A DNA stretch of 64,000 bases from Heterotrichella gracilis (Eukaryota > Sar > Xanthophyceae > Tribonematales > Xanthonemataceae). The stretch is from the NCBI GenBank assembly GCA_032358255.1, contig JAULBX010000337.1, forward strand, positions 95,910 through 159,909. The letters run 5' to 3'. The position numbers and the translations under genes were made by a program. A model generated the notes under the pieces. It saw only the letters and a program-made list of their open reading frames with translations. It made no database searches and was not told the DNA's origin. Of this stretch, positions 12,801 to 24,844 are shown one piece after another (the first letter of the stretch is position 1; every line of letters begins with the position of its first letter).

Positions 12801-15523
12801 GCATCTGCACACCCAGCCCAGTGCGCAGGGTGAGAGGCATCCGGGGGGCGTGGGCGACAGGGGGAGGAAGCGCCCCGTCGCTCCAGTGGAGGGGCAGCGC
12901 CAGGCAGCTCGGCCTGCCAGGGGTGCTGGCGTTGCAGGTGAGCCAGTGCTGCTCTGGACATTCCATAATCTATTTGCTATTTGAAGTACAGCAATGTAGC
13001 AAAACAAAATATCTCCTTTCTGACCCTAACTCACCTGTAACAATACGCACCACTGCTGCTGATAAAATAAAATAAAATAAAATCTGTTATATTCATCGAA
13101 GATCGATTCTCAAGAGGCAATTCCTGGAAACGGGTTGCGCCCTGCTAGATAGTTGCCTGCGGTATGTCAGAGCTGTGACGGGCTTTTCACATGCGTCTTG
13201 TTTCTTTGATTCAGGTGGGCAGGCGAGTGGGAGGCCAGGGGAGCGGACCTCAGAGGCGCAACGGGAGGGCCACGACCGCACGCCCAAGCACCGCAGGGTT
13301 GTCATGGAGGAGTCGGATTCCGATGGCATGGCCGAGGAGCTGGCGCAGGACCTGGTGCGGGAGAGCACCCTGAGCGGTCCGATGGGAGAGGGCTCTGGGG
13401 GTGTGGCGGAGCCCCAGGGTGGGGTGGAGGGTGCCAACCACCTGTCACCTCCTGCGGCAAAGAGGCAGAAGCAAGCCGCATCCGATGCAGTGGGTGCAGC
13501 AGCAACCCTCCCCCAGCCCCAGCCCCAGTCCCAGCAGGAGAGACCAGTCGGCGCAGAGGCAAACGGCCCCAGTGGGGTGGAGTTGGCGGGGGATGCAGCG
13601 GAGCCTGGTGGTGTGGCTGCGGGGGGTGATGCGGGTGGGGTGGATGCGGCTGCGCAGCCTGTCCATCTCAGGGAGCAGGGGGCTTCCCCAGCTTGGGAGC
13701 AGGAGGATGCGCCACCTGGCAAGCAGCAGCAGGAACAAGTGCAGGAGCAGGCGCCATCTGGCCAAGCTTTGGGGGGTGTGGGCGCACCACATGGGGACGT
13801 TGGGGATGTGGCAATGGCCTCTGCTGATGATGCGCTCCCTGGGCAGCTGGAGGATGCGCCAAGTGACGAGCCTGCACAGGAGGAGGCGCCACCTGGCGAA
13901 GCTGCAGGGGTTGAGGGTGCGCCATCTGGCATTGCTGAGGACGCACCACCTGGCGATGCTGTGGGGATTGTGGCTGAGGCACTTGGCGACGCTGGGGATG
14001 TGCCACTTGGGGAGGCCCCAGGGCATGAGACTGGGGTTCCTGGCGGGGCTTTTGATCACGAGGACCCGCCATCTGGTGAGGCTGCTCGTCATGCGGCGGA
14101 GGCATTTGGCGATGCTGTGGATGCGCCATCTGGCAAGGCTGATGAAGCACCACCTGGGGGTGCTGCGGGGCATGGCACCGAGGCACATGATGGGGTTGTC
14201 GGGCATGCAGCCGATGCAGTTGGTGATGCTGCGGGGCATGAGGCAGAGGCACCTGGCGATGCTGTGGATGGGCCACCTGGCGAGGCTGAAGATGTGCCAG
14301 CTGATGAGGGCATGGCGCATGCGGCTGAGGCACCTGCTGATGCTGAGGCTGTGCCACCTGGCAATGCTGTGGGGATGGAGGATGCGCCACCTGGCAATGC
14401 TGGGGATGCAGGGGAGATGAGCGAGGAAGAGGGTGTGGATGTGGATGCCGCAAGCAGCCAGGAGACGCCGCCTGGCTCTGCATGGTGGAATGGCCCACGC
14501 ATCGGGGAGCCGAGCACACCCCAGGAGCTGAAAGACCTGGTGCGCTTGCATTGCAATGCACTAACATGCACAGACTACCAGAGCGACTGCTCTGGCACAG
14601 CCGGAGGGACTACGCGCTTGGGGAGTAAGCCATGCAGCCAAGGTTCCACCTGTAGCGTGCTTGGAGGAGCGATTGGCAGAGGTGTTGCGTGTATACAAGT
14701 TACATCTGGCGAGCGCTTCTCTATGCGTGGACCAACCTGACAAGAACTGTTTAGGGTTTAGGGTTTCCTCCAGCACATGTCACTGGGGTCCATGCTCCAG
14801 CCTGCTGGCTGAGTACACAAGCGCCCTCCATCATGGCAATGCGGTACAGCAATACAGACGCAATTGTTTCCATTGGGGTACAGCAATACGGACGCAATTG
14901 TTTCCATTGTGTGTTGCGCAGGCCGCCGATGGTGACATCCCTGCCATCATGCAAGCGCTGTGGCACACGCTGTACTACTTCCAGCTCAAGAAGTGCGTGG
15001 ATGTGTTCCTCAAGCCCGTGCCCGATACTGTGGAAGGCTACCATGATCTGATCAAGAAGCCCATGTGCCTAAAGGACATCTGGTGCGTTGAATGCATGGG
15101 TTGGGCGCAGTGTGTTGGGCTTTGTTTGGGAGTTGTGCATGACGTCCTGTGGCATGGCATGACCCATTATGCTCATCACAATCATGCACTTTTGGGGATA
15201 TTTTGCATTTTAGTGGTACATAGCATGACATGCAATCCCTGTACATGGATTGACCTCTGGCATCGCACGCATCCAACCCTCCTGAAGGGTTGTGGTACTG
15301 ACACGTGGCGCTTCCACCCAGGTTCAAGATGCAGGCAGGGGAGTACCCGCCTACCAGGAAGGGGCTGCGGGCCTTCAGGGCTGACCTTGAGCTCATTGCG
15401 GCCAACTGCATCAAATTCCACACCGAGAGCCCAATCGGGTCCAAAGGGTACCGCCAGGATGCCAAGAAGTTTGAGGCACAGATAAAAAGGGTGTTCAAGA
15501 TTGTGGACGCAGATCTGAAGTAA
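3854..15523 (+). CDS. Giant Pro-rich/RS-rich protein with GYF-like domain and C-terminal bromodomain
   Basis: Predicted protein of about 2,200 aa. Exons: 3854-3990, 4255-5166, 5814-6004, 6463-6632, 7113-8305, 8539-8842, 9242-9532, 9797-9904, 10197-10371, 10604-10687, 10860-10937, 11193-11338, 11636-12121, 12328-12937, 13215-14539, 14574-14624 (least certain), 14922-15082, 15322-15523; phases match throughout. Order: Gly/Arg start (MSGRNYRKPRGGKG), Pro-rich exon 2, Arg/Ser-dipeptide region in exon 5 typical of splicing proteins, a GYF-like fold in exon 12 (GSWSFVTSEG to DDIWLPLTQ), a Gln/Pro tract in exon 14, about 440 acidic residues in exon 15 with degenerate APPGDA-type repeats, then a bromodomain (IIKKPM-like block YHDLIKKPMCLKDIW, AFRADLELIAANC). 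A role linking chromatin marks to transcription or splicing is inference. Two adjacent genes cannot be excluded, but no stop separates them in frame. Confidence 0.75.
6920..6967. repeat. Decayed copy of the exon 5 acceptor and start
   Basis: It matches 7108-7152, including the TGCAG acceptor and the bases for SRWVPEKA, and lies about 187 bp upstream inside the intron. A stop-free alternative exon seems unlikely because the copy carries indels. Confidence 0.75.
10991..11140. repeat. Two decayed copies of the GYF exon start
   Basis: Bases 10991-11045 and 11109-11140 both resemble 11188-11240, the CCAGGCTCCTGG acceptor/exon-12 start. The first copy also keeps the later ATGTCCTCACCCGC block. Confidence 0.7.
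13062..13083. repeat. (AAAAT)n microsatellite
   Basis: About four perfect AAAAT units in the intron before exon 15 of the GYF/bromodomain gene. Confidence 0.9.
14844..14910. repeat. Tandem 33-34 bp direct repeat in an intron
   Basis: Two nearly identical units (14844-14876 and 14878-14910), each starting GTACAGCAATAC and ending TTTCCATTG, lie just before the bromodomain exon acceptor at 14921. Confidence 0.9.
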
Positions 15524-16361
15524 TGGCGTTATGCTCATTGGTGGGGGTCAACAACCTAATGTAGCAATGGGCGTGCAAATGGTTGCGTGTGGGGGCCACC
15601 GAACATCGCAGGTTTGCTTTTGGAAGTGTACATATGTATTGTATGGGGAACCACTGGGTGATGGTTTCTAGACCCGGATGCAGCCAGATATGACTCTACT
15701 TGGGAAGTTATTGCCATGCTCACCTGGTAATCACTGGCAAGTGATGGTGGTGTCAGTGGTATGCCCCTATCTTGTTTTCCAATTGTTTCTGTCTCCCAAC
15801 AGCCATGGGTATTTCTTGGCAGCATTCCGCTTGTAAATAACATACAGCATCATATCTAGCTAGGGAGGAGTGCCTGCTACTAGCACGGGTTGGTGACAGA
15901 TGCGTGCAACGCTGCCAGCACAGGAGGTCCTGAAAAACCCTGTCAGGAAAATAATTCGAAACTCGAGTTTAAAATTTAAATCAATTTCTGCTCGATTTTG
16001 AATTTTGCAAAAAAACACGCAGAAACCTGACCTTCGTCCGATAACAGCTGAAGTAGCGAAAGCAGATGGGCGAACGGCATAAAAGCGCAAGGTGTCAACC
16101 GTCAAATAGACGGAGTGGCTCCTGCCTTTCAACTCCTTCCACATCGCCCTCCCCGGTTTGCCCAGGCATGACGGTTTGGAAGTCTCTCAACTAGTACCTC
16201 ATTACTGCTAGTGCTCTTCAGTCCCACGAGTCGTGTGAACAACGCCTTCCCTTTCCAACCTCCGGTACCTGCTTCAGTACTGTAGTTGCAAAGACGCAGC
16301 TAGCGATAGGGAGCTGTGTGTTGTCAACAGCAGACAGCTCTTCGTAGTACGGGCAACTGCC
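15524..16361. other. Intergenic region between two head-to-tail genes
   Basis: It holds the 3' UTR of the bromodomain gene. A TGTAA at 15832-15836 fits the green-algal poly(A) signal. A markedly AT-rich stretch lies at 15930-16020, followed by the presumed promoter of the RING gene. No coding signal was seen. Confidence 0.5.
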
Positions 16362-17767
16362 ATGCAGTCACGAGTCCCAGAGTGCTCTATATGTTTGGGC
16401 ACGTTGGGTCAGGGCGAGGAGGGAGGACCAACGACGTTACCACTTTGCGGTGCGTTGGCAAGGACCTGAATTATCGTATCATGGTGCCAAGGCGGCACGC
16501 CTCTATACCTAGATGCCAATATACCTAGATGCACTGGTCACCTTGTGCATGCATATATTCAAACTCACAGGACGCGCTGTCGCATCCATGGAGTTGGTTG
16601 AAACGTGGTTCTGTAACATGCCACTGCCAGATTGGGTTGGTGTACCTTGCCATGCCACCCTGGTACTAGGCATGCCAGCAGATCCCTAAACCCTTTCACC
16701 CACCCATCAGCTGGGAAATCTCTGTGCCACCCACCAGTACGTACTAGGCGTGCCAGCAGATCCCACCCACCTCGTGCCTACCCTTGCTTGTGTGTGGGCT
16801 GCGTTGCCAAGCCCACAACCTGCTTTTCAACAACGACTCGCAGTGCTCGCTGTGGCACATGGCATGCACACACCAAAAAGACAGGGGTGTCCGCCCTGCC
16901 TGCAGGCACCTGTGCTGTGTTGTGGGTGCGGGCTTGTCGCTATTATTCTGTTCTTCTACCCTGTGCTGTTTCCACCCTGCTCTGCCTCACCCTAGTGTTC
17001 TGCCCCTAGGCCACAACTTTTGCCTGGCCTGCATCCAAGCAGCCTTCGCCACCAACAGCAACAAGTGCCCGCTGTGCAACCGAAAGTACCAGAAGCGCCA
17101 GAAGCTGGTGGTCAACACCGAGCTGCGGTGCATAGTGGAGACCATGGTGGAGATGGAGCAGAACCTGATGGCGCTGGGGTGGCGGCACGGCGTCCCGCAA
17201 GGCGCTGCTGCTGGCGCTGCGCAGGCCCAGCCTTCTCCTGCCAAAGTGGGTGGGCCATAGGTGTTGGTGGAGGGGTTCAAAAGCGAGATATGAGCAATTG
17301 AGGAAGCCGCAAAAGCACTGCCCACACTGCGCTGTGTGCTCATGCTTTGCTCCTGTGCGCAGCTGGTGATGTGCATGCATGGCGTGGTGTTTGAATTCTG
17401 GACAGGCTGTTTTCATGCCCACAGTGGGGTAGGCATGACGCAGGTGTTGATTTGTGTGCAGCGCGCTCGCACCACCCCCGGGAGAGCGGGCCAAAAAGAG
17501 GTTGTGGACCTCACACTGGATGACGACGGGAGCCCAGTGCCAACGGGTGCACAGGAAAGGGGGGACCAAGGGGGGCGACAAAGGCTGCTCCCGGAAGCCA
17601 CCCTTGTTCAAGGGTTGTTGGGTGGACCACTTCAAGGCGCAGGCGCCACCCCTGTAGCTGCAGATGTGGCTGGGCCCAGCGGGACGGTAGGGGAGGGGGT
17701 TTCGCCTGAGGATGGCTCCCTGGCCACGAATCGTGGGCGGCGGCCGACTGCCCCCAGGCGGTGGTGA
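16362..17767 (+). CDS. RING-finger protein with SUMO-interacting motif (STUbL-like)
   Basis: Predicted E3 ubiquitin ligase of about 209 aa. Exons 16362-16449, 17010-17245 and 17462-17767 join in phase. The RING is C3HC4: ECSICLGTL, then LCGHNFCLACI, then CPLCNRKY. Exon 1 ends inside the Gly of CGHN with phase 1. Exon 3 contains VVDLTLDDD, a hydrophobic core followed by acidic residues as in SUMO-interacting motifs. RING plus SIM is the layout of SUMO-targeted ubiquitin ligases, so a nuclear SUMO-ubiquitin role is inferred. The stop is at 17765. A splice donor at 17687 could instead lead to further exons (candidates 18119-18175 and 18536-18598, both phase 0), so the C-terminus is uncertain. 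The first intron contains a direct repeat (16659-16685 and 16741-16766). Confidence 0.75.
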
Positions 17768-19386
17768 GGAGGCACCCCGGGGACACCTGGGAGCTACAGG
17801 GGGACTAAAATATGTCCTATAGGATCCTATCTTAAGTCCCTGTGGGAGCCAGGACCCTGGGGTGTAGGGGGGGCCAGCCACGTGGGGGCAGAGGGGAGGG
17901 CATTGCAGGTGCTGCAGGGGGTGGGGCAGCCCCAGGGGTGTGGTAAGGATGGGCTGCTGCGAATGGGGACCAGAAGGAGCTGAGCAGCAAGCTAAGGGGC
18001 AATGTTTCCCCTTGGTTACCTTCCCCTTCCTCAACTGGGAGTAAGGCTCGTGGCATTTTTGCAACCAAATGCGTCTGTTGAAGGACAGGCGATTCAGCTA
18101 TTCATTATTTCAATTTAGCAGCAAGTTTCTCCTGCTGCTGCTGGGCCATCAACTACCAAAGGGCTGTCGCGGGCGGTGTAAGGGAGTGGGCAAGAGGCCA
18201 GCACAACTGGTAAGCTTGACAGGAGGAGGATGGTGGCTCTCTGACTTGTGGATGAAATGGGGGTGGTTCATGCCCATCATTCAGGCCAGCATCGTGCTTG
18301 ATTGCTAACAGTGCGGTGGCATGGGGCTGCAATGAATGAGACCTCAGCACGTGTTTTAAACCCTGTGCCCAGCTGCATTCTAGCTTCAGCTTGGTACCTC
18401 TTTGCTCAACCTCTTGCTGCTGCTGGTGCCAGTGCGGTCATGACTAAACCCTAAACCCTGAACTCCCTTTCACAACCAGCACTGACACACTACCCTCTTG
18501 TGCCGCTCACACAACCCTTTTGTGCTGCTCTGCAGGCCTGGTCGGAGACCTGGAATGTCTCCAGTGCGTTGTGGCAGACGTACACTGGGCAGTGTGCAGT
18601 GAGCAAGGCGAATGCCAGTGCACAAGGGCTTGACCCAGCAGGGAGGCTAGCACGCTTGCCCCTGCCCATTTTTTTAGCGGGAGCAGTTTACAACTGAGCA
18701 CACCCCCAAGAGGGCAGCAAGGAACATTGACGCCTATCAGTTGCTTTTTTTATCCCTGTTGCGTTTTCTTTCTCATAATGGTTTCAATGGAGGCCAGTCA
18801 CCTGGCAGTATTCCTATATTCTTCAGCCATGTTGTCTCTTCCCCCGCAAATGTTCATGATCAAGGACTGTGAGACTGAGTCTGCAGAGTTGCCGGATAAT
18901 TTTGCGGAAGCGCTGCAGCGCCTGTAGATCACTTGCCCAACATGGTTTACGCCAACCAATTGCATGCAAAACCCCAGTCCACCGCCTGCACATAGGTAGT
19001 CGACTGGTTTTGTGTCTGACTGGCGATGCAATGGTGCACAGCCATCTGGGTTTGCATATGTCGTGAAGTCAGAGTCATTGCCAAAAACGATGGCAACATT
19101 TTGCATGTGTAAAAAAATGCTTTTAATTTTAAAATTCAAAATGCTTTGCCTTTTTCCAAAAAAGGTGTGGGGTCTCGGTCCGGCAATGTGGCCACATTGC
19201 AGCGACCAAAAGCTTGTGGCTTATACGTCTGCAAACACATGCTTCGTTTGAAGTCTGGGCAGTTAAGTTCGCTAGCAGTCTGTGCTGCCGCAGCATATGC
19301 CATGATTCAGTGTATGCCGAGTCACGACCATACCCAAACAGCGCTGTCCTGTTGCACTCTTCAAACCTTGGGTTGACAGGTTCAGC
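17768..19386. other. Intergenic stretch with candidate 3' exons
   Basis: There is no full gene. Two stretches with good splice borders and open phase-0 frames occur: 18119-18175 (QQVSPAAAGPST) and 18536-18598 (AWSETWNVSSALWQTYTG). An open end (LPDNFAEALQRL then stop) lies at about 18889-18927. They could extend the preceding RING gene. Otherwise this is 3' UTR plus the promoter of the double-RING gene. Confidence 0.35.
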
Positions 19387-21635
19387 ATGGAGTCGGTCTT
19401 TGTCCCTGACTGCCCTGTGTGCTTCGAGGAGCTGGGCCACAATGGAGGCGCCACCACCTTGACTTGCGGTGCGTGAAATGCATGCCCACGTTGGGTTTAG
19501 CATGGTATGTATTTCTCGGGAACTTCGGCAAGCACTATGAATGGGTCTATTTGCAATGAAACTGCACATCTGCCATTTGTTTTCCCTAGCCGCGCAGGCC
19601 AGAGCAAAGCATGTTCAGTTTGTGGGCACATCCTTTCACACACTCACATGCTTGCACTCTACTCAAGGCTGGACTTTATTGGCACTTTACTCTCAAATGG
19701 GTACCCGCAATATTGCTGCACAGCTTCTGATAGCTGTTGGTGTTGAGGCTCAGCAGTGGGTTGCTGCCTTATCACCATTGTGACACCTGTAGTGGCATGT
19801 AATACACAGCTGCACCACTCCTGTACATCACACCACTTTCTGAAAACCTTCTAAGGCTAAAGCTTGTCACCGCCGCAGGACACAACGGGTGCCTGGACTG
19901 TATGTGCAAAGTGCAGCAGCACAAGCCAGAGTGCCCACTTTGCCGCACCGCATTCAAGAAGAAGGTGCAGCTGACTGTCAACACTGGGCTGCAAGCACTG
20001 GTTTGCCAGGCAAACTCATTGTCAAGGCCGGTCCCCGAGGCGCAACCACCGGCAACGCGCAAGGTATGGGCAGCATGTGGTTGCACGTCAGGCAAGCGGG
20101 ATGCCAAACACACATTGCAGGGTTGACTGTTGAATATATAATGCTGTTGTTGTGGATAGCTGGTTGGCCTTGCACGTTGGAGTTGTAACAAACTATGAAG
20201 CAAGCCTGAAGGGCATACCCTTTGGCTGCTGCTGTTGGATTTTCATATGCATAGGCCCTTGCATTGTTTGAGCCGGGCGCTTCAATCAAAACCCTAAACC
20301 CTAAACTCCTGTGCGGCTGTGCAGCGCCAGCGTGGTGTAAGAGCGACACAAGGGAGCCAGGCACCCCTCCGGATACAAGTCCCTGACTGCCCTGTGTGCA
20401 GCGAGGAGTTAGGCCATAACGGCGGACCAGCCACCCTGCCCTGCGGTGGGTTAATCCTATGCGTGTCGACCTGGAATTGACCTCGTCATGCTGCAGCTGC
20501 AGCATGACTGCGCCCATGCCCCTTACAATGGACCCATTTCGTGTCTACCTGGTTCCCCAGTACACTTGAATTTGTCGAGCCAACTGTAACGCCCCTACAC
20601 TTGACCATGCATTTGCCGCCGACACTGCTTGCCACGACAACCCTCCCCTCCCAGTTACCAGACACATCAATAACTGCACATACTCCTCGCAATGTTCCGC
20701 CTGCATCAATCCCCACCCACCCTTTTCCAGGCCACAATGGGTGCCTGGCATGCCTCGTGGACAAGCAGGGCTGCTCCCCGCATTGCCCCGACTGTGCGCA
20801 GCGCTTCAGCCGGCGGCTGATCCTCAGAGTGAACACCGAGCTGCGCACACTGGTGCAGCAGGCAGGCCCCCTGGTGGGGCCACGGCCACCCTGCACGCGA
20901 GCAAGCAAGGTGAGGGTACCTGCTGGGGGTCCATTGGTGGGCAGGGGGGTCTTGCGTTCCTCTTACTCAATCAACTGCCATCGGGTAGCATAGAATTTTG
21001 TTTATTCGTATTATTTTTGTTGCTTTTGTGTCTCTAAAACACAATACTGAAAAGGTGGAGGGCGCATTTAGGTGCGCATGTAAGCCTTGTACTGTGCACA
21101 TGCCATTGCACCTATCAACACTTCGCACACCCAGGCATGCATGTTGCAACACCTATGATTGCGTGATGCACAAGGCAGTGGGATTGTGTTCAAAAACAGT
21201 ACTTGTTGCGTTTTGCAGCGGCGGCGAGGTGCGGCTGGAGCTGCCTTTCCCAACCCCTGCGATCAGCCGCTGGCTTCTTCCGATGAGTCCTCAGAGTGCC
21301 CTGAGATGAATTCAGACGGCGGTGAATCGTTCGACACGGTGGGCAGCTCTGACCTGGATTCAATCATCTCAGGGGGAGACACCGATGGGGAGTCGAGGAA
21401 TTCTGAATCAGACTCGGACTCGGACTCAGAGATCGATTCAGACTCAGAGCCAGAGACGGATCTGTCTGGGTATTACGACGAGATTGTAGCAAGGTCAGCA
21501 CAGATTCGGGCTGAATACCTTGAGTCAAGCGATGATGCCACCTCAGATGACTTGGACTCGGATGAATCGGACTCAGAATGGGACGAGGAGGATGATCTGT
21601 ATTTCAGCCAAACAGCTTTGCTGGTAAGTTGCTGA
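19387..21635 (+). CDS. Double RING-finger protein with acidic Ser/Asp tail
   Basis: Predicted protein of about 327 aa with two RING domains in tandem. Exons 19387-19468, 19879-20063, 20325-20445, 20731-20909 and 21219-21635 have matching phases. First RING: DCPVCFEELGHNGGATTLTCG, then HNGCLDC and CPLCRTAF. Second: DCPVCSEELGHNGGPATLPCG, then HNGCLAC and CPDCAQRF. Each RING is split by a phase-1 intron at the same CG|GHN point as in the upstream RING-SIM gene, and each is followed by an LxVNTxL segment. All three modules therefore descend from one duplicated two-exon unit. The last exon is strongly acidic (runs of SDSDSD) and resembles histone- or chromatin-binding tails. A GTAAGT donor at 21625 might splice out the last three codons. 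Probably a ubiquitin ligase; substrate unknown. Confidence 0.8.
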
Positions 21636-22656
21636 TGTTTTGTTGCCCTTTCACTCAACGCAGGCATAATATTACCCTGCAGCATCTGTCACAGTCCCTT
21701 GCAAAATCATCATGGCAGCTTTATAATCTGCCACGATGTCAGATGCTGGTGGGCAGTGGAATGGCAGCAGTGTTGCACGTGCAAGCCACTGAGTGAATGT
21801 ACACTTGAGCACTTTACCGCAAATGGTGCCTGCCACCACTCGGCAGGGCCCAGCCCATTTTGTCATTCTGGTCCAGTTTGGCTCATTATGGCATCTCATG
21901 GTCTGGTTGTTTATTTTACATCCATAAAGTGCTCTGGTATGCATCATGCTTTGCAGGCACTCACTCGACTTCTGTGGCTGGCTTGCAGGCATACATAATG
22001 ATGATGACTTAGGTATCACAGACGATGTGCAACCCCAGCATAGAGTTCAATCAGGGCTGGGGTAGGCTTGCTGTCCAACCTTGCTGTAGGACGACCCGGG
22101 ATGAGGCCTCAGAGGAAGAGTGTTGTGCAGAGCAGGGGAGCAAATCAGTTGTAATGTAGGTGATCAGTGGTTTTCATATGTGAAGTAGGGTGCAGAAGCT
22201 GTACTGGGCAGACATGGCCCTTGGAGTAATTGAGAATTCGGCTCAGCTGGTGGGACTTACAGGGAGGGCATTAGGAGGCTGCTTTGTATTTTATGCACTG
22301 CCATGCGAATTGGTGGCCACGCAGGCTATGCCCTGCAAGTTCAGGGCTGTTGCCGATTGTACAACACTTGCAGTGCACGCCTTGAGCACGCCTTAGGCGC
22401 ATTGTGCGCCAGTAACATGATTATGCTGTAGTATGCTGCTCAATAGATTTAGGCGTACACTCCAGGGCGGTGCCAATTTACTGACAGTAAATGTTCAGCT
22501 TTAAGTTTTCAGGAGGTAGAATGTGGAATCACCCAGAATAGAAGGCGACGAGCCATTGGATCATGTTTCATGTTCTCTGCAAGTATTTATTGGCGCTTTG
22601 GGGTCTTTTGTTTGCGTTGGCCTGTGGTGCATTGGCTACTCCTTGGCGCTGGCAGC
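21636..22656. other. Convergent intergenic region
   Basis: It lies between the 3' ends of the double-RING gene (+) and TTM3 (-). I found only short unrelated open frames and nothing with domain or splice support. Confidence 0.5.
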
Positions 22657-24844
22657 TCACAGCAGTGTGCGATTGATGAAATTTGCAAACTTGGATGTTT
22701 TGCTGTAGCTGTACTCCACCCCATGCTCCACCAGCAGGGCCTCGAGCTTGGGCTTGTCGATGTCTGGGTTGGGCTGCACAGGGAAAGGCACCTTCAGGCT
22801 GAGGTGCATCATATTTCTAAGTGGTTGCCATGTTGGGTTGTCCATAGCTCCTAGTGTGGCTATGCTCCACCAGTTGGTTTTTGTTTTGTACTTTTTTCAA
22901 CACAGATGCTCCTGGGCTTATATACAACGACGTGCTAATCTGACTGTGACAGGTCATGCTGTGCAATTGTCAGTGACCCACAGGTGGCTTTTGGGCTCAC
23001 AATTTAACACTCGTGTCATTCAGCATGAGATTGATCGCTGCGCCGCATGCGGCATTAAGCAGTTCTATCTTGGCATTGTTCACACCACTTGTTGGATGTT
23101 GCGCAATAAAAAGAGCACAATTCCATTGTGGAATGTATGTAGCCAGCTACCTAGCTGTCAGCTCACCGTTTCCATCTCCATTTCGTACAGCGTGCCCCAC
23201 TCATACTGCGTCTCATCAAGCTCCAGGGTCAGACCGCCGTCCCACCCGTACTCTCGCCGCACGTTGCGGAACCCGCCCAGGCCCATCATGGAAGTCAAGC
23301 CATTTGTACTGCAGTTCATGAATGGGGTTTTAGGAGAATATGACACGCATTGCAGGGTTGCTGGGCAGATGGCTAGATGAGCATGCCATGGAGTCAAGTC
23401 ATGCCTGCAGCCTGGACTGAAAATACTGTATTTAGGGATTACTCTACACAGGAATTGTGATTCTACAGCACTGTCACCCAAACTAGCTCTATACAGTCAC
23501 AACTACATGCGAGCCCCATGTAATGCACGCATCCACCCGACAGTGGCCACCCGCCATGCAATCCCGTCCTCCAAAAGTCGCGCAGCCATCCATGCCCACC
23601 CTCACCTCTTGAGGTGCTGCAACAGCGGTGACTCCTGGTCCAGCAGCAGGTCAGGTGTGTCCAGGAAGGTGCGCGCGGTGGCGGGCGCAATGTCCTCCTC
23701 CACTTCTGAGGCGGTGCCCACACCATCCTTCAGGATCTGCTCGCCCTGCAAGGGGAGGGAGGTGGGGGGAAGGATGGGTAAGAATACCATTTTACCAGGT
23801 GAAAACGGATTGTAAATTCTTGTTCAATTGCTTTTACCCTAAACCCTAGACAATATAATATTACTAAGTTGTTTTTAACTATTCATTCATAATCGAGGCA
23901 TTTCAAGGAACGTGAGACACAAATGTATGAATGCGGGCAACTCTGTCATGCATGGCGCTGAATGGAACGGCCTATGCATTGCTCTAGCCCATGCCCCCCA
24001 TGCTTGGGGAGTGATGGAGGGAGGATGGGGCAAGTGTGTGCTTGGTGCAGGTGGTCGATGCGGCGGCATAGGCATGTGAGGAGGGCCTGCATTGTGATGC
24101 AAACCCTTATGCCAAGCCCACACACCATCCTGCCTGAAACCACTTCTATAGGAGGCAATGCACAAATCCACGAATGACATCAGCCCCGCCCCACCTTGCA
24201 GGTGATGACCGCCTTGCGATCCCTGTCGTAGAACCGCACGCGCAACACCACCCGCCTGCTGTTGAGCTCGCGCTGCGCACCGTCGAAGAAGAAGTTCTCC
24301 TGCTGGTGGGTGGCGCGCAGGCGGGGCTCGAGGGCGGCCGCCAGCTTGGCGTGTGCCTCGGCGTTGGGCAGGCGCAGCTTCACCTCAACCTGAGTGGTTG
24401 GGAAAGGAGAGGGATGCAGATGGGTGGTCTGGGAATGGCAAACCTGTCAATGGGTGCTGATGTGCATGTTGGGCAGGCAGCGGGTGGGGTGGGTGGTGGG
24501 GTATGCTGGCCGCGCCAAGTTGGGTGGGCGTACCTCCATGCCACCAGTGGGGGCAGTACTTCCAGGCTGTGCCATGCTGGTTGCTGCACGGTGCTGGTTT
24601 GCGGAGGAAAAGTGGCGCAGTGGATGTGCTTGGCTGTTGTTGCAATGTCTGAGTCGGACTGGGGGTTTGAGTTTGGTGCGGACTGATGCCAAAGCTGTTG
24701 TGGGTGGATGGTGTAGCAGCCGGGTGGCGAGAGACATTCTACAACTGCACAACACCTCCATTGCACTGTCGCATACAAGGTATGAGGGTTGAAGGCAGAA
24801 AGGCATGCGTGGCTCACTGCTAATGTATGTGGCCTTACCTGCAT
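22657..24844 (-). CDS. TTM3: TTM3-type triphosphate tunnel metalloenzyme (CYTH domain)
   Basis: Predicted protein of 199 aa. It hydrolyses tripolyphosphate or related triphosphates inside a metal-binding beta-barrel. Exons 24839-24844 (ATG CAG only), 24195-24389, 23606-23745, 23167-23308 and 22657-22773 join in phase. Family blocks: VEVKLRLPNAEAHAKLA, QENFFFDG, RRVVLRVRFYDRDRK, EVEED, GLGGFRNVRREYGW, LELDETQYEWG, YEMEMET and a final SKTSKFANFINRTLL, all in the order of Arabidopsis TTM3. The signature ExExK reads QVEVK here, so the first Glu is Gln. The start codon overlaps the stop of CDC26 (TGATG) within one shared exon, so translation from a bicistronic mRNA is likely. Confidence 0.92.

Noticed and set aside
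13445-14551. Long antisense open frames (368 and 299 codons) opposite exon 15 of the bromodomain gene
   Set aside because: They mirror the low-complexity APPGDA-type repeats of the sense strand; composition is aberrant and there is no domain or splice support.
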